A DNA stretch of 6,447 nt from Candidatus Cloacimonadota bacterium (GCA_009782695.1 WRIO01000067.1:1-6447); one strand, 5' to 3'; numbered from the stretch's first letter, positions 1-6,236 are shown. Notes: generated by a model from the letters alone, not told the origin. Program-made: numbers and translations.

Positions 1-55
1 CTGCCTTCCCTACGATATCGACCCCCTTAAAATTAACAGTACAAGTTTAGAACCT

Positions 56-87
56 AAATGGAGAGCGAGGACGCTCTCCGCTACTAG
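56..87. repeat. Hairpin repeat, AAATG / CCGCTACTAG arms (copy 1)
   Basis: An 8-bp perfect stem, GGAGAGCG (60-67) with CGCTCTCC (72-79), closes an AGGA loop. It is preceded by AAATG (56-60) and overlaps CCGCTACTAG (78-87) at its 3' side. The same two arms recur at 2932-2957 around a different stem, which is why I call this a repeat and not just a local hairpin. It lies upstream of fba, too far from the start to act on translation. It could also be the terminator of a gene left of the window, but no T tract follows it. Confidence 0.6.
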
Positions 88-115
88 ATTCGTTAATATT
101 ATTTTCGTATTAATC

Positions 116-149
116 TGGAGGGGGAAATTGCAACCCATCCGAAACCAAC
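116..149. repeat. TGGAGGGG...CCAAC dispersed repeat (copy 1)
   Basis: The segment begins TGGAGGGGG, passes through TTGCAACCCATCCGA and ends AACCAAC. Close relatives lie at 1446-1477 (TGGAGGGGG, ATTGCACACCGTCGGT, AACCAAC) and at 2859-2891 (TGGAGGGG, CTGCGACCCGTCCGATAG). Only the ends and the TGC-ACC core are constant. In the 1446 copy the middle is a short palindrome (ACCGTCGGT). No reading frame is involved. Confidence 0.55.
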
Positions 150-158
150 ATTTTTTCA

Positions 159-211
159 TATCAAAAAAAATTTCTATTGACAAAAAAAGCTAATTATAAA
201 AATTGTTATTA
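159..211 (+). promoter_or_regulatory. Probable fba promoter region
   Basis: A perfect TTGACA -35-like hexamer lies at 177-182. It is preceded by TATC, a run of eight A and TTTCTAT, and followed by an AT-rich stretch containing TATAAA (195-200). The spacing from TTGACA to TATAAA is only 12 bp, too short for a standard sigma-70 promoter, and nothing at 16-18 bp matches well, so the -10 is uncertain. The block TATC-A8-TTTCTAT recurs with one mismatch at 6237-6255, ahead of another candidate transcription unit. Confidence 0.4.
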
Positions 212-245
212 CAAATTATCTTGAAAAAAATGGGAGGTTTCAAAA

Positions 246-1220
246 GTGTTTTTTACAGGTGATAAATTAAAGGAAGTCTTTCAAAAGGCAAAGAAAAATC
301 GTTTTGGAATTATAGCGTCAAATGTAGCTTTTGACTTTATTATTCGTCCGCTTGTGTGGGGCTACGACCGTCAAAAATCAGATGGATTACTACAAATGAG
401 CGCTGGTGCTTGCAAATATGCAGCTGGTGATTCTGGGGATGTGTTCGCAGGTGCCACCATCATATCAGCTATGGTAAAGTCCATCGCTGCCGCAACCAAA
501 AATTCGGGAGTGGGGCTACATATAGACCATGCCACCCCGAATTACTTCGACTATATCAAGTTCTGCTGCGAAAATAACTTAGTCAGCAGCGTGATGATAG
601 ACGCTAGCAAAGAGAACTTAGCAGAAAATATCCGTATCACCCAAGAGGTGGTCGCTATCGCACATAAACATGGCGTGCTCGTGGAAGGGGAGATAGGACA
701 TATCAAGGGTTCTGAGGACGAGATAGTTAGCGATACAGAGCTTTATACCCAGCCCGAAGAGGCACTGGAATATGTCATGAAAACAAAAGTCGATTTATTC
801 GCAGCGTCTGTGGGCACAAATCACGGCGTAAGCAGTGGCCACAACCTGGTGCTACGCTTCGACCTGGTGAAACAGATAGACGATTTGCTGATAAAGAATG
901 GCGTTGAGACAGGATTGGTGCTACATGGAGCCTCTGGTCTGACGATGGAGCAGCACAAAGAAGCTATCAAAAACGGTGTGGTCAAAATCAATAAAGACAC
1001 TCAATACCAAATGGACTCTGCTGCCGCTGTCCAAGCCTTCTGGGAAAAGGAAAAAGCAGCGATAGTTTGCCCTGCTGGCACAGATATCAATAGCTATATC
1101 CCCGATAAAGGCAAGTTCGACCCACGTAAATGGTTAAAACAAGGCGAGGACGCTATCGGAAAATCTGTCGAAGAGCTGATCAGCTATGTCAATAGTGCAA
1201 ATCAAAGCATAGTCAAATAA
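246..1220 (+). CDS. fba: Class II fructose-bisphosphate aldolase
   Basis: Zinc-dependent aldolase that reversibly cleaves fructose 1,6-bisphosphate to dihydroxyacetone phosphate and glyceraldehyde 3-phosphate, in the cytoplasm (glycolysis/gluconeogenesis). The 324-residue protein shows the family landmarks in order. These are HIDHA (residues 92-96, with the catalytic Asp94 and first zinc-binding His95), VEGEIG (146-151, acidic metal-site residues), TNHG (191-194, His193), LHGASG (226-231, His227) and KINKDT (247-252, phosphate-binding loop). The late segment FDPRKWL (291-297) is also typical of the class. The start is GTG at 246, eight bases after GGGAGG (232-237); an ATG at 230 is out of frame and closes quickly. 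The N-terminal third (around residues 20-60) is more divergent from the aldolases I know than the rest. Closely related sugar-bisphosphate aldolases (tagatose type) cannot be excluded, but pairing with gap favours fructose bisphosphate. Confidence 0.9.
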   Translation: MFFTGDKLKEVFQKAKKNRFGIIASNVAFDFIIRPLVWGYDRQKSDGLLQMSAGACKYAAGDSGDVFAGATIISAMVKSIAAATKNSGVGLHIDHATPNYFDYIKFCCENNLVSSVMIDASKENLAENIRITQEVVAIAHKHGVLVEGEIGHIKGSEDEIVSDTELYTQPEEALEYVMKTKVDLFAASVGTNHGVSSGHNLVLRFDLVKQIDDLLIKNGVETGLVLHGASGLTMEQHKEAIKNGVVKINKDTQYQMDSAAAVQAFWEKEKAAIVCPAGTDINSYIPDKGKFDPRKWLKQGEDAIGKSVEELISYVNSANQSIVK

Positions 1221-1234
1221 ACACACATATATTT

Positions 1235-1270
1235 TTTACGGAACGATGTTCCTAAGCGTCGTTCCGTAAA
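1235..1270 (+). terminator. Strong hairpin after fba
   Basis: TTTACGGAACGA (1235-1246) is perfectly complementary to TCGTTCCGTAAA (1259-1270), giving a 12-bp stem extendable by a G-T and a G-C pair, with an 8-base loop. It begins 15 bases after the fba stop. There is no T tract on the 3' side (TATTCAAAAAA follows), so it may stabilise the mRNA 3' end or belong to the repeat family and not be a classical intrinsic terminator. The left half, ACGGAACGATGTTCCTA, nearly recurs at 4300-4317. Confidence 0.6.
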
Positions 1271-1293
1271 TATTCAAAAAAGGGGGGGCAATC

Positions 1294-1325
1294 AAATTAG
1301 AAATTAGAAATTAGAAATTAGAAAT
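1294..1325. repeat. AAATTAG heptamer array (copy 1)
   Basis: Four exact units of AAATTAG plus AAAT. An array of identical length and phase lies at 6091-6122. In both places it is followed by G and then a TGGTGT...GGATG triloop hairpin element, so array and hairpin travel as one composite. The unit carries TAG and is not a multiple of three, so all three + frames stop within 21 bases. Confidence 0.85.
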
Positions 1326-1329
1326 GGCT

Positions 1330-1349
1330 TGGTGTCCTTCGGACGGATG
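1330..1349. repeat. Triloop hairpin element (GTCC-TTC-GGAC)
   Basis: GTCC (1334-1337), TTC loop, GGAC (1341-1344), within TGGTGT...CGGATG. The element at 6124-6143 has the same frame but the third stem pair is swapped (GTGC-TTC-GCAC), so pairing is kept by a compensatory change. On the complementary strand the loop reads C-GAA-G. Confidence 0.7.
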
Positions 1350-1357
1350 AAAATTAT

Positions 1358-1393
1358 TTAACCACCCTGTCATCCAACTTCATTGGAAATGAC
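1358..1393. repeat. TAACCACCC composite repeat, partial copy
   Basis: TTAACCACCCTGTC matches the arm of the composite elements at 2743 and 2821. What follows is a different hairpin: GTCAT (1369-1373) pairs with ATGAC (1389-1393), CCAA (1374-1377) pairs with TTGG (1383-1386), the loop is CTTCA and there is an AA bulge. The second arm (CACCCCTCC) of the full element is absent here. Confidence 0.55.
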
Positions 1394-1445
1394 AAAATAC
1401 AGAATACAAATGACTTGTAATTATTTATAGTTCACACCTTCAAAA

Positions 1446-1477
1446 TGGAGGGGGATTGCACACCGTCGGTAACCAAC
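1446..1477. repeat. TGGAGGGG...CCAAC dispersed repeat (copy 2)
   Basis: Second copy of the element at 116-149, starting TGGAGGGGG and ending AACCAAC, with the palindrome ACCGTCGGT in the middle. It is followed by AAATGGAGAGC, which resembles the left half of the hairpin at 56-67 but lacks the complementary right half, so that neighbouring module looks truncated. Confidence 0.5.
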
Positions 1478-1517
1478 TTAAATGGAGAGCACCCACTTTC
1501 CATATAAATATAAGCCT

Positions 1518-1545
1518 TTATCTTTAAAAAAAGATAATCACTTTT
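1518..1545 (+). other. AT-rich hairpin in the gap leader
   Basis: TTATCTTT (1518-1525) pairs with AAAGATAA (1530-1537) around an AAAA loop, followed by TCAC and a run of T (1542-1547). The shape is attenuator-like but the stem has a single G-C pair and would be weak. The rest of the leader up to the ribosome binding site is A-rich and unstructured. I could not identify a convincing -35/-10 pair for gap. Confidence 0.25.
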
Positions 1546-1585
1546 TTAAAAATAAAGACAAAAATAAACAAAACAAAAACATTAG

Positions 1586-2593
<1,008 letters not shown>

Positions 2594-2607
2594 GTAAGAA
2601 AGTTCCT

Positions 2608-2639
2608 TTTCTCACCCTCTTGGAAAAGAGGGTGAGAAA
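2608..2639 (+). terminator. Hairpin after gap
   Basis: A 14-bp perfect stem (2608-2621 with 2626-2639; core CTCACCCTCTT / AAGAGGGTGAG) closes a GGAA tetraloop of the stable GNRA class. It begins 15 bases after the gap stop. No T run follows (TCCCC comes next), so it is either a terminator of unusual type or an mRNA-stabilising 3' structure. The position and stem strength make transcript-end formation the likeliest role. Confidence 0.7.
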
Positions 2640-2650
2640 TTCCCCTGTTA

Positions 2651-2700
2651 AATTCCCCTACAATTTGGAGGGGTGGACGCTTTAGCGGACGGGGTGGTTA
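2651..2700 (-). repeat. TAACCACCCCGTC composite repeat, inverted copy
   Basis: Read on the - strand this is TAACCACCCCGTC, a CGCTAAAGCG hairpin, then CCACCCCTCC and a CCCCTCC-type palindrome arm. On the + strand the parts are CCCC (2655-2658), GGAGGGG (2667-2673), CGCTTTAGCG (2678-2687) and GACGGGGTGGTTA (2688-2700). The arms are identical to the direct copies, but the inner stem is CGCT/AGCG where they have CAAC/GTTG. Confidence 0.7.
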
Positions 2701-2715
2701 AAAAATATAAATGAA

Positions 2716-2790
2716 GTGTCCTTTGGACTCATGTGTTTTGTGTTTAACCACCCCGTCAACAAGTTGCCACCCCTCCAAATTGGAGGGGAA
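2716..2790 (+). repeat. Composite repeat, direct copy 1
   Basis: Three hairpins in series: GTCC-TTT-GGAC (2718-2728), CAAC-AA-GTTG (2757-2766) inside TTTAACCACCCCGTC, and CCCCTCC/GGAGGGG (2770-2776 with 2782-2788). It is followed about 80 bases on by a second copy with the same order. The first loop is TTT here rather than TTC. Confidence 0.75.
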
Positions 2791-2796
2791 TTATTG

Positions 2797-2867
2797 GTGT
2801 CCTTCGGACGATGTGTAATTTTTAACCACCCCGTCAACAAGTTGACACCCCTCTAAATTGGAGGGGA
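2797..2867 (+). repeat. Composite repeat, direct copy 2
   Basis: Same order as the preceding copy: GTCC-TTC-GGAC (2799-2809), then GTCAAC-AA-GTTGAC (2833-2846), then CCCCTCT/GGAGGGG (2848-2854 with 2860-2866, one G-T wobble). A 24-base block starting TTTAACCACC is identical in the two copies (2743-2766 and 2821-2844). The linker after the first hairpin is three bases shorter than in copy 1. Confidence 0.75.
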
Positions 2868-2891
2868 ACTGCGACCCGTCCGATAGAAGCC
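2859..2891. repeat. TGGAGGGG...CCGATAG dispersed repeat (copy 3)
   Basis: Third member of the element at 116 and 1446: TGGAGGGG, CTGCGACCCGTCCGATAG. Its first bases are also the right arm of the composite repeat ending at 2866, showing that the modules share ends and join in different combinations. Confidence 0.45.
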
Positions 2892-2897
2892 CTATCC

Positions 2898-2924
2898 GTC
2901 ATTCTGAACGAAGTGAAGAATCCA
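2898..2924. repeat. CATTCTGAACGAAGTGAAGAATCC repeat-like hairpin
   Basis: ATTCT (2901-2905) pairs with AGAAT (2917-2921), AC pairs with GT, and the loop is GAA (2910-2912). The GA/GA pair between them is a tandem G-A mismatch. Very similar sequences are, from general knowledge, widespread intergenic repeats in many unrelated bacterial genomes. Only one copy is present in the window. Confidence 0.55.
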
Positions 2925-2930
2925 GAATTT

Positions 2931-2957
2931 AAAATGTGCGAAGCACACCGCTACTAG
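2931..2957. repeat. Hairpin repeat, AAATG / CCGCTACTAG arms (copy 2)
   Basis: TGTGC (2935-2939), GAA loop (2940-2942), GCACA (2943-2947), preceded by AAAATG and followed by CCGCTACTAG (2948-2957). The arms equal those at 56-87 but the stem sequence is unrelated. The core GCGAAGC is the classic ultra-stable DNA mini-hairpin sequence. Confidence 0.65.
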
Positions 2958-2964
2958 TAACTCA

Positions 2965-3000
2965 CAACGAAGTTGGACTGTCCGTGCGGAGCACACCACA
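2965..3000. repeat. Two triloop hairpins abutting waaA
   Basis: CAAC-GAA-GTTG (2965-2975) is followed by GTGC-GGA-GCAC (2984-2994). The second sits in TCCGTGCGGAGCACACCACA (2981-3000), which is the reverse complement of 6122-6141 with one mismatch. That mismatch is in the loop (GGA for GAA). An open frame for waaA can be extended leftwards through these repeats to a TTG at 2973, but that extension is repeat sequence and not protein-like. Confidence 0.65.
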
Positions 3001-3026
3001 TTTCTAATTTTTATAAGGAGTTTTTA

Positions 3027-4238
3027 TTGTTTTTTCATAAGCTTTTTACATCTTTTTTTTATTTTTTACTGTATCCGATACTGCGGGTTGTTTTTTTTAA
3101 GTATGACTTTTTAAAAAGGGTCACATTTAAAAAAAACTCAATAGAGCAGTCTATCTGGATACATACTGCCTCACTCGGCGAAGTAAATGCTGTGAAGCCT
3201 CTGATAAAAAGACTTTTGGAGACTTACCCTTCCCGAACTTTCCTGCTGACTTCTGTCACCAAAGCTGGCATGGAAGCAGCCCGAGACATTAGCGGTAAAC
3301 TCGTGGTTCACCAGTTTCCGCTAGATATACCACATTTGATGAAAAAGGCGTTTGATATGTTCAAACCCAGGCTCATCATCCTGGTGGAGACAGAGCTATG
3401 GCCCTGTATGCTCCATCAAGCTTATAAACACAATGTCCCGGTGGTGATTATCAATGCTCGACTAATGAAAAGGTCTTTGAACGGATACCGATTTTTAAAG
3501 CTATTTTTCCGAAAAGAGTTATCTACTATAAAGCTTGTTTGTGCTCAATCAGAGCAAGATGCAGAGAGGTTTAACAAGTTAAAATTCCCAGAAGTGATAG
3601 TCTCCAGCAACCTTAAATTTGCAGTCAATCTACCCGATTTGGATATGACCACACTCCGCTGTGCTTGGCAATACAAGGAAAATGACTTTATCATTACCTT
3701 CGGGTGTTCTCGACCGGGGGAAGAGCTTTTGGCAAAGAATCTGTATGAGAAACTAAACCAGACTATCAGCCAACTAAAAATCATCATTGCCCCACGACAT
3801 ATCAGTCGTATACCAGAAATAGAGACCCTCTTCCGAAAAAGCGACATCTCTGTATTCTCTGACCCAAAACCAGAAAAACCATTCTTAATAGTCGATGAAA
3901 TGGGAGTGTTACCGCAATTATACGCTATGTCAAATATCGTCATCATCGGTGGCAGCTTCGTGAAGTTCGGAGGACACAATCCATTGGAGGCTATCTGGTA
4001 TGAAAAGCCAGTGATTATGGGTGAACATTACCAATCCTGCAAAGGAACTGTGAATAAATTCTTATCTGATAAGGCGATAATCATCACCAATGCTGCCAAA
4101 CTACACAATGAGATTTTAGACCTTTATCACCACCCAGAAAAAGCAGGGGAAATAGGCAAAAAAGCAAAACAGATAATGCTCGACAACCAACATGCCTTGC
4201 AAAATCACTTACAGGCGTTGGAGAGGTTTATACGGTAG
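3027..4238 (+). CDS. waaA: Kdo transferase, WaaA/KdtA
   Basis: Inner-membrane glycosyltransferase (GT30, GT-B fold) that transfers 3-deoxy-D-manno-octulosonate from CMP-Kdo to lipid IVA, starting the LPS core. I choose TTG at 3027, six bases after AAGGAG (3015-3020), giving 403 residues (E. coli about 425). The frame could be opened further, to TTG 2973, but the added residues are encoded by a dispersed repeat. From 3027 the protein starts with a Phe/Leu-rich membrane anchor (about 2-24), matching the family N-terminus. It then shows HTASLGE (46-52, catalytic-base Glu52), ETELWP (121-126), NARL (143-146), SNLKF (194-198), APRH (255-258), a GGS (308-310) and GGHNPLEA (315-322), the sugar-nucleotide site of the second domain. 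I cannot tell whether it adds one Kdo or more. No other LPS gene is in the window. Confidence 0.93.
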   Translation: MFFHKLFTSFFYFLLYPILRVVFFKYDFLKRVTFKKNSIEQSIWIHTASLGEVNAVKPLIKRLLETYPSRTFLLTSVTKAGMEAARDISGKLVVHQFPLDIPHLMKKAFDMFKPRLIILVETELWPCMLHQAYKHNVPVVIINARLMKRSLNGYRFLKLFFRKELSTIKLVCAQSEQDAERFNKLKFPEVIVSSNLKFAVNLPDLDMTTLRCAWQYKENDFIITFGCSRPGEELLAKNLYEKLNQTISQLKIIIAPRHISRIPEIETLFRKSDISVFSDPKPEKPFLIVDEMGVLPQLYAMSNIVIIGGSFVKFGGHNPLEAIWYEKPVIMGEHYQSCKGTVNKFLSDKAIIITNAAKLHNEILDLYHHPEKAGEIGKKAKQIMLDNQHALQNHLQALERFIR

Positions 4239-4410
4239 TTTTTATAATGAGCTGAACAGCCTTCCGATTCGATATTCTATTGATCGTCATAAATATCTGA
4301 CGGAACGCTGTTTCCTACAACATTTTTTATCTATACCAGCGGTGTAAAACCTTTCGTTGTAGCGTTGGAGGGGATAGGTGGTTATTGCAGGCAGAGGAAT
4401 ATAAAGAATT
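4239..4410 (+). other. waaA-ygiQ intergenic region with small hairpins
   Basis: 172 bases without a gene. It holds a short palindrome (GCTGAACAGC, 4251-4260), a 5-bp hairpin (CGTCA 4285-4289 with TGACG 4298-4302), a near copy of the fba-terminator left half (ACGGAACGCTGTTTCCTA, 4300-4317), and a 7-bp longer-range pairing (CTACAAC 4315-4321 with GTTGTAG 4356-4362). None has a T tract, so I see no classical terminator. AGAGGA (4393-4398) is the likely ygiQ ribosome binding site, 12 bases from the ATG, which is long. Confidence 0.45.
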
Positions 4411-6111
4411 ATGGATTTTTTACCTATAAATAAAAAAGAAATGGCTTCCTTTGGTTGGGATGAGATAGATATAATACTAGTCACAGGAGATGCTTATATC
4501 GACCATCCAGCCTTTGGAGTAGCTATACTCGGGAGGTTTTTGCAAAGCAAAGGTTACCGAGTGGGTATCATACCACAGCCTGAAAAAGACGACGATTATC
4601 AAGCACTCGGCAGACCAAAACTATTCTTTGGTGTAAGCTCCGGTAATGTAGACTCTATGGTTTGTCACTATACAGCACAAAAAAAAATACGGTCAGAAGA
4701 TGACTTTACCCCAAATAACAAGGCAGGGGTTCGCCCCGATAGGGCAGTGCTGGTTTACACTCAAAAAATCAAGCAGCTTTTCAAAGACATACCGGTGGTT
4801 ATTGGCGGAACAGAAGCATCAAACAGACGAATACCGCACTATGATTACTGGTCTAACAAGGTAAAAAACTCTATCCTGATAGACAGCAAAGCTACCATTT
4901 TGGTGTATGGAAACGGGGAAAGGCAAATAGAAGCGATCGCCTATAATATAGCCAATAGCAAGCCGATACTTGATATCAGAGGGACTTGTGTCTTGGCAAA
5001 AGAAAAGCCACCAACAGGGGTGAAATTAACCGATTTCAGCACGGTGTCAACTCCCGATAATTTCTACAAAATGACGAAGGTATTTTATGAAAATTTCACG
5101 ACTCAAACCCTTTATTACAAGCATAATGAAAGATATTTGATACACTATCCGCCAGCCGTCCCGCTTTCTACCAGCGAGATAGACACTGTTTACAATCTAC
5201 CTTTTTGCCGTGAACCCCACCCCAAATACAAGGGTAAATTTATCAAAGCTTTTGAACAGATAAAATACTCTGTCTTGTCACATCGAGGTTGTTATGGCGG
5301 ATGTAGCTTCTGCAGCATAGGTATCTCACAAGGAAAAACTATCCAAAATAGGTCAAAAGAAAGCATACTTGCCGAGCTAAAAGCCATAAACCAAAAGCCC
5401 TATTTCAAAGGCACTATCACAGATATCGCAGGCGCAAGTGCGAATATGTATGGCACTTTTTGTAAAGCCAAGATCAGCCATACTTGCCTCAAACAGAGCT
5501 GTCTTTACCCCGAAATTTGTCCAAATTTAGTTTTTAACGATAAACCCTACATAGCACTATTAAAAGCAGCCAGCCAAGTAAAAGGGATAAAAAACGTGTT
5601 TATCTCGTCGGGTGTCAGGTTCGATCTAGCCCTAAAGCAACATGATTTCATCCAAGACCTCTGTGTGTTCTACACTTCTGGCTTGCTAAAATTAGCTCCC
5701 GAGCACAACCATCCAGCAGTGCTATCTTTGATGTATAAACCTTCTTTTCAGAAGTATCAGCAATTTGCGGGAGTATATTTTGACATCTGCAAAAAGCTGT
5801 CTAAACAACAATTTATCATACCCTACCTTATAGTTGGGTTCCCCGGCTGCACGCTGGCAGACGCCTTTAAACTTCACGAGTATTTAAAGCAAAATAATAT
5901 GCACATCGAGCAAATACAGGAGTTTACACCCACACCTATGACCATAGCTACTATGATGTATTACACCGGCATAAATTATTACAATGGACAGCAAATCTAT
6001 GTGCCAAAGGGACGTGATATCAGGCTACAAAAGGCTTTGGCACAATGGTTTATAAAAGATAACAAAAAGCTTGTGGCTGAAGCCTTTAAGAAATTAGAAA
6101 TTAGAAATTAG
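4411..6111 (+). CDS. ygiQ: YgiQ family (UPF0313) radical SAM protein
   Basis: Radical S-adenosylmethionine enzyme of the YgiQ family. The reaction is not established, so only the chemistry class can be stated. The N-terminus FLPINKKEM...GWDEIDIILVTGD (3-27) and DAYIDHPAFG match the family start and support ATG 4411; a stop lies in frame just upstream. Further landmarks are IGGTEAS (131-137), HYDYWS (143-148), PPAVPLST (247-254), the 4Fe-4S motif CYGGCSFC (Cys294, Cys298, Cys301), a second Cys set (Cys351, 359, 364, 370, with CLYPEICP), LAPEH (428-432) and MMYYTG (515-520). At 566 residues it is much shorter than E. coli YgiQ (about 739), lacking a middle insertion and the basic C-terminal tail. 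The last six residues and the stop are encoded by an AAATTAG array, so the original C-terminus has probably been replaced. Confidence 0.92.
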   Translation: MDFLPINKKEMASFGWDEIDIILVTGDAYIDHPAFGVAILGRFLQSKGYRVGIIPQPEKDDDYQALGRPKLFFGVSSGNVDSMVCHYTAQKKIRSEDDFTPNNKAGVRPDRAVLVYTQKIKQLFKDIPVVIGGTEASNRRIPHYDYWSNKVKNSILIDSKATILVYGNGERQIEAIAYNIANSKPILDIRGTCVLAKEKPPTGVKLTDFSTVSTPDNFYKMTKVFYENFTTQTLYYKHNERYLIHYPPAVPLSTSEIDTVYNLPFCREPHPKYKGKFIKAFEQIKYSVLSHRGCYGGCSFCSIGISQGKTIQNRSKESILAELKAINQKPYFKGTITDIAGASANMYGTFCKAKISHTCLKQSCLYPEICPNLVFNDKPYIALLKAASQVKGIKNVFISSGVRFDLALKQHDFIQDLCVFYTSGLLKLAPEHNHPAVLSLMYKPSFQKYQQFAGVYFDICKKLSKQQFIIPYLIVGFPGCTLADAFKLHEYLKQNNMHIEQIQEFTPTPMTIATMMYYTGINYYNGQQIYVPKGRDIRLQKALAQWFIKDNKKLVAEAFKKLEIRN

Positions 6112-6122
6112 AAATTAGAAAT
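6091..6122. repeat. AAATTAG heptamer array (copy 2), overlapping ygiQ end
   Basis: Four units of AAATTAG plus AAAT, identical to 1294-1325. The ygiQ frame enters at 6091 and meets TAG at 6109-6111 in the third unit. A triloop hairpin element follows directly, as in the other copy. Confidence 0.85.
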
Positions 6123-6143
6123 GTGGTGTGCTTCGCACGGATG
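6122..6143. repeat. Triloop hairpin element (GTGC-TTC-GCAC)
   Basis: GTGC (6128-6131), TTC, GCAC (6135-6138) in the frame TGGTGT...CGGATG. It is the compensatory variant of the element at 1330-1349, and the inverted counterpart of 2981-3000 (19 of 20 bases). Confidence 0.7.
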
Positions 6144-6236
6144 TTGCTATGTTCACTCACAGGCTCGAAAAGCTGTTCCCCTCAACATGTCATGGCAGTG
6201 CTTGCTTTTTAAGTCCAATAACTTTTCAAAAAAATG

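Noticed and set aside
56..95. tRNA fragment suggested by a stem followed by GATTCG
   Set aside because: No acceptor, D or anticodon arms can be drawn, and the same flanks recur at 2932-2957 as a repeat.
1294..1325. Possible CRISPR or satellite array
   Set aside because: Units are 7 bases and contiguous with no spacers, so it is a short tandem repeat.
3545..3979. Open frame on the - strand, 144 codons
   Set aside because: Antisense to conserved WaaA motifs; composition is that of a shadow frame.
4287..4484. Open frame on the - strand, 65 codons
   Set aside because: Overlaps the conserved start of ygiQ and has no protein-like features.
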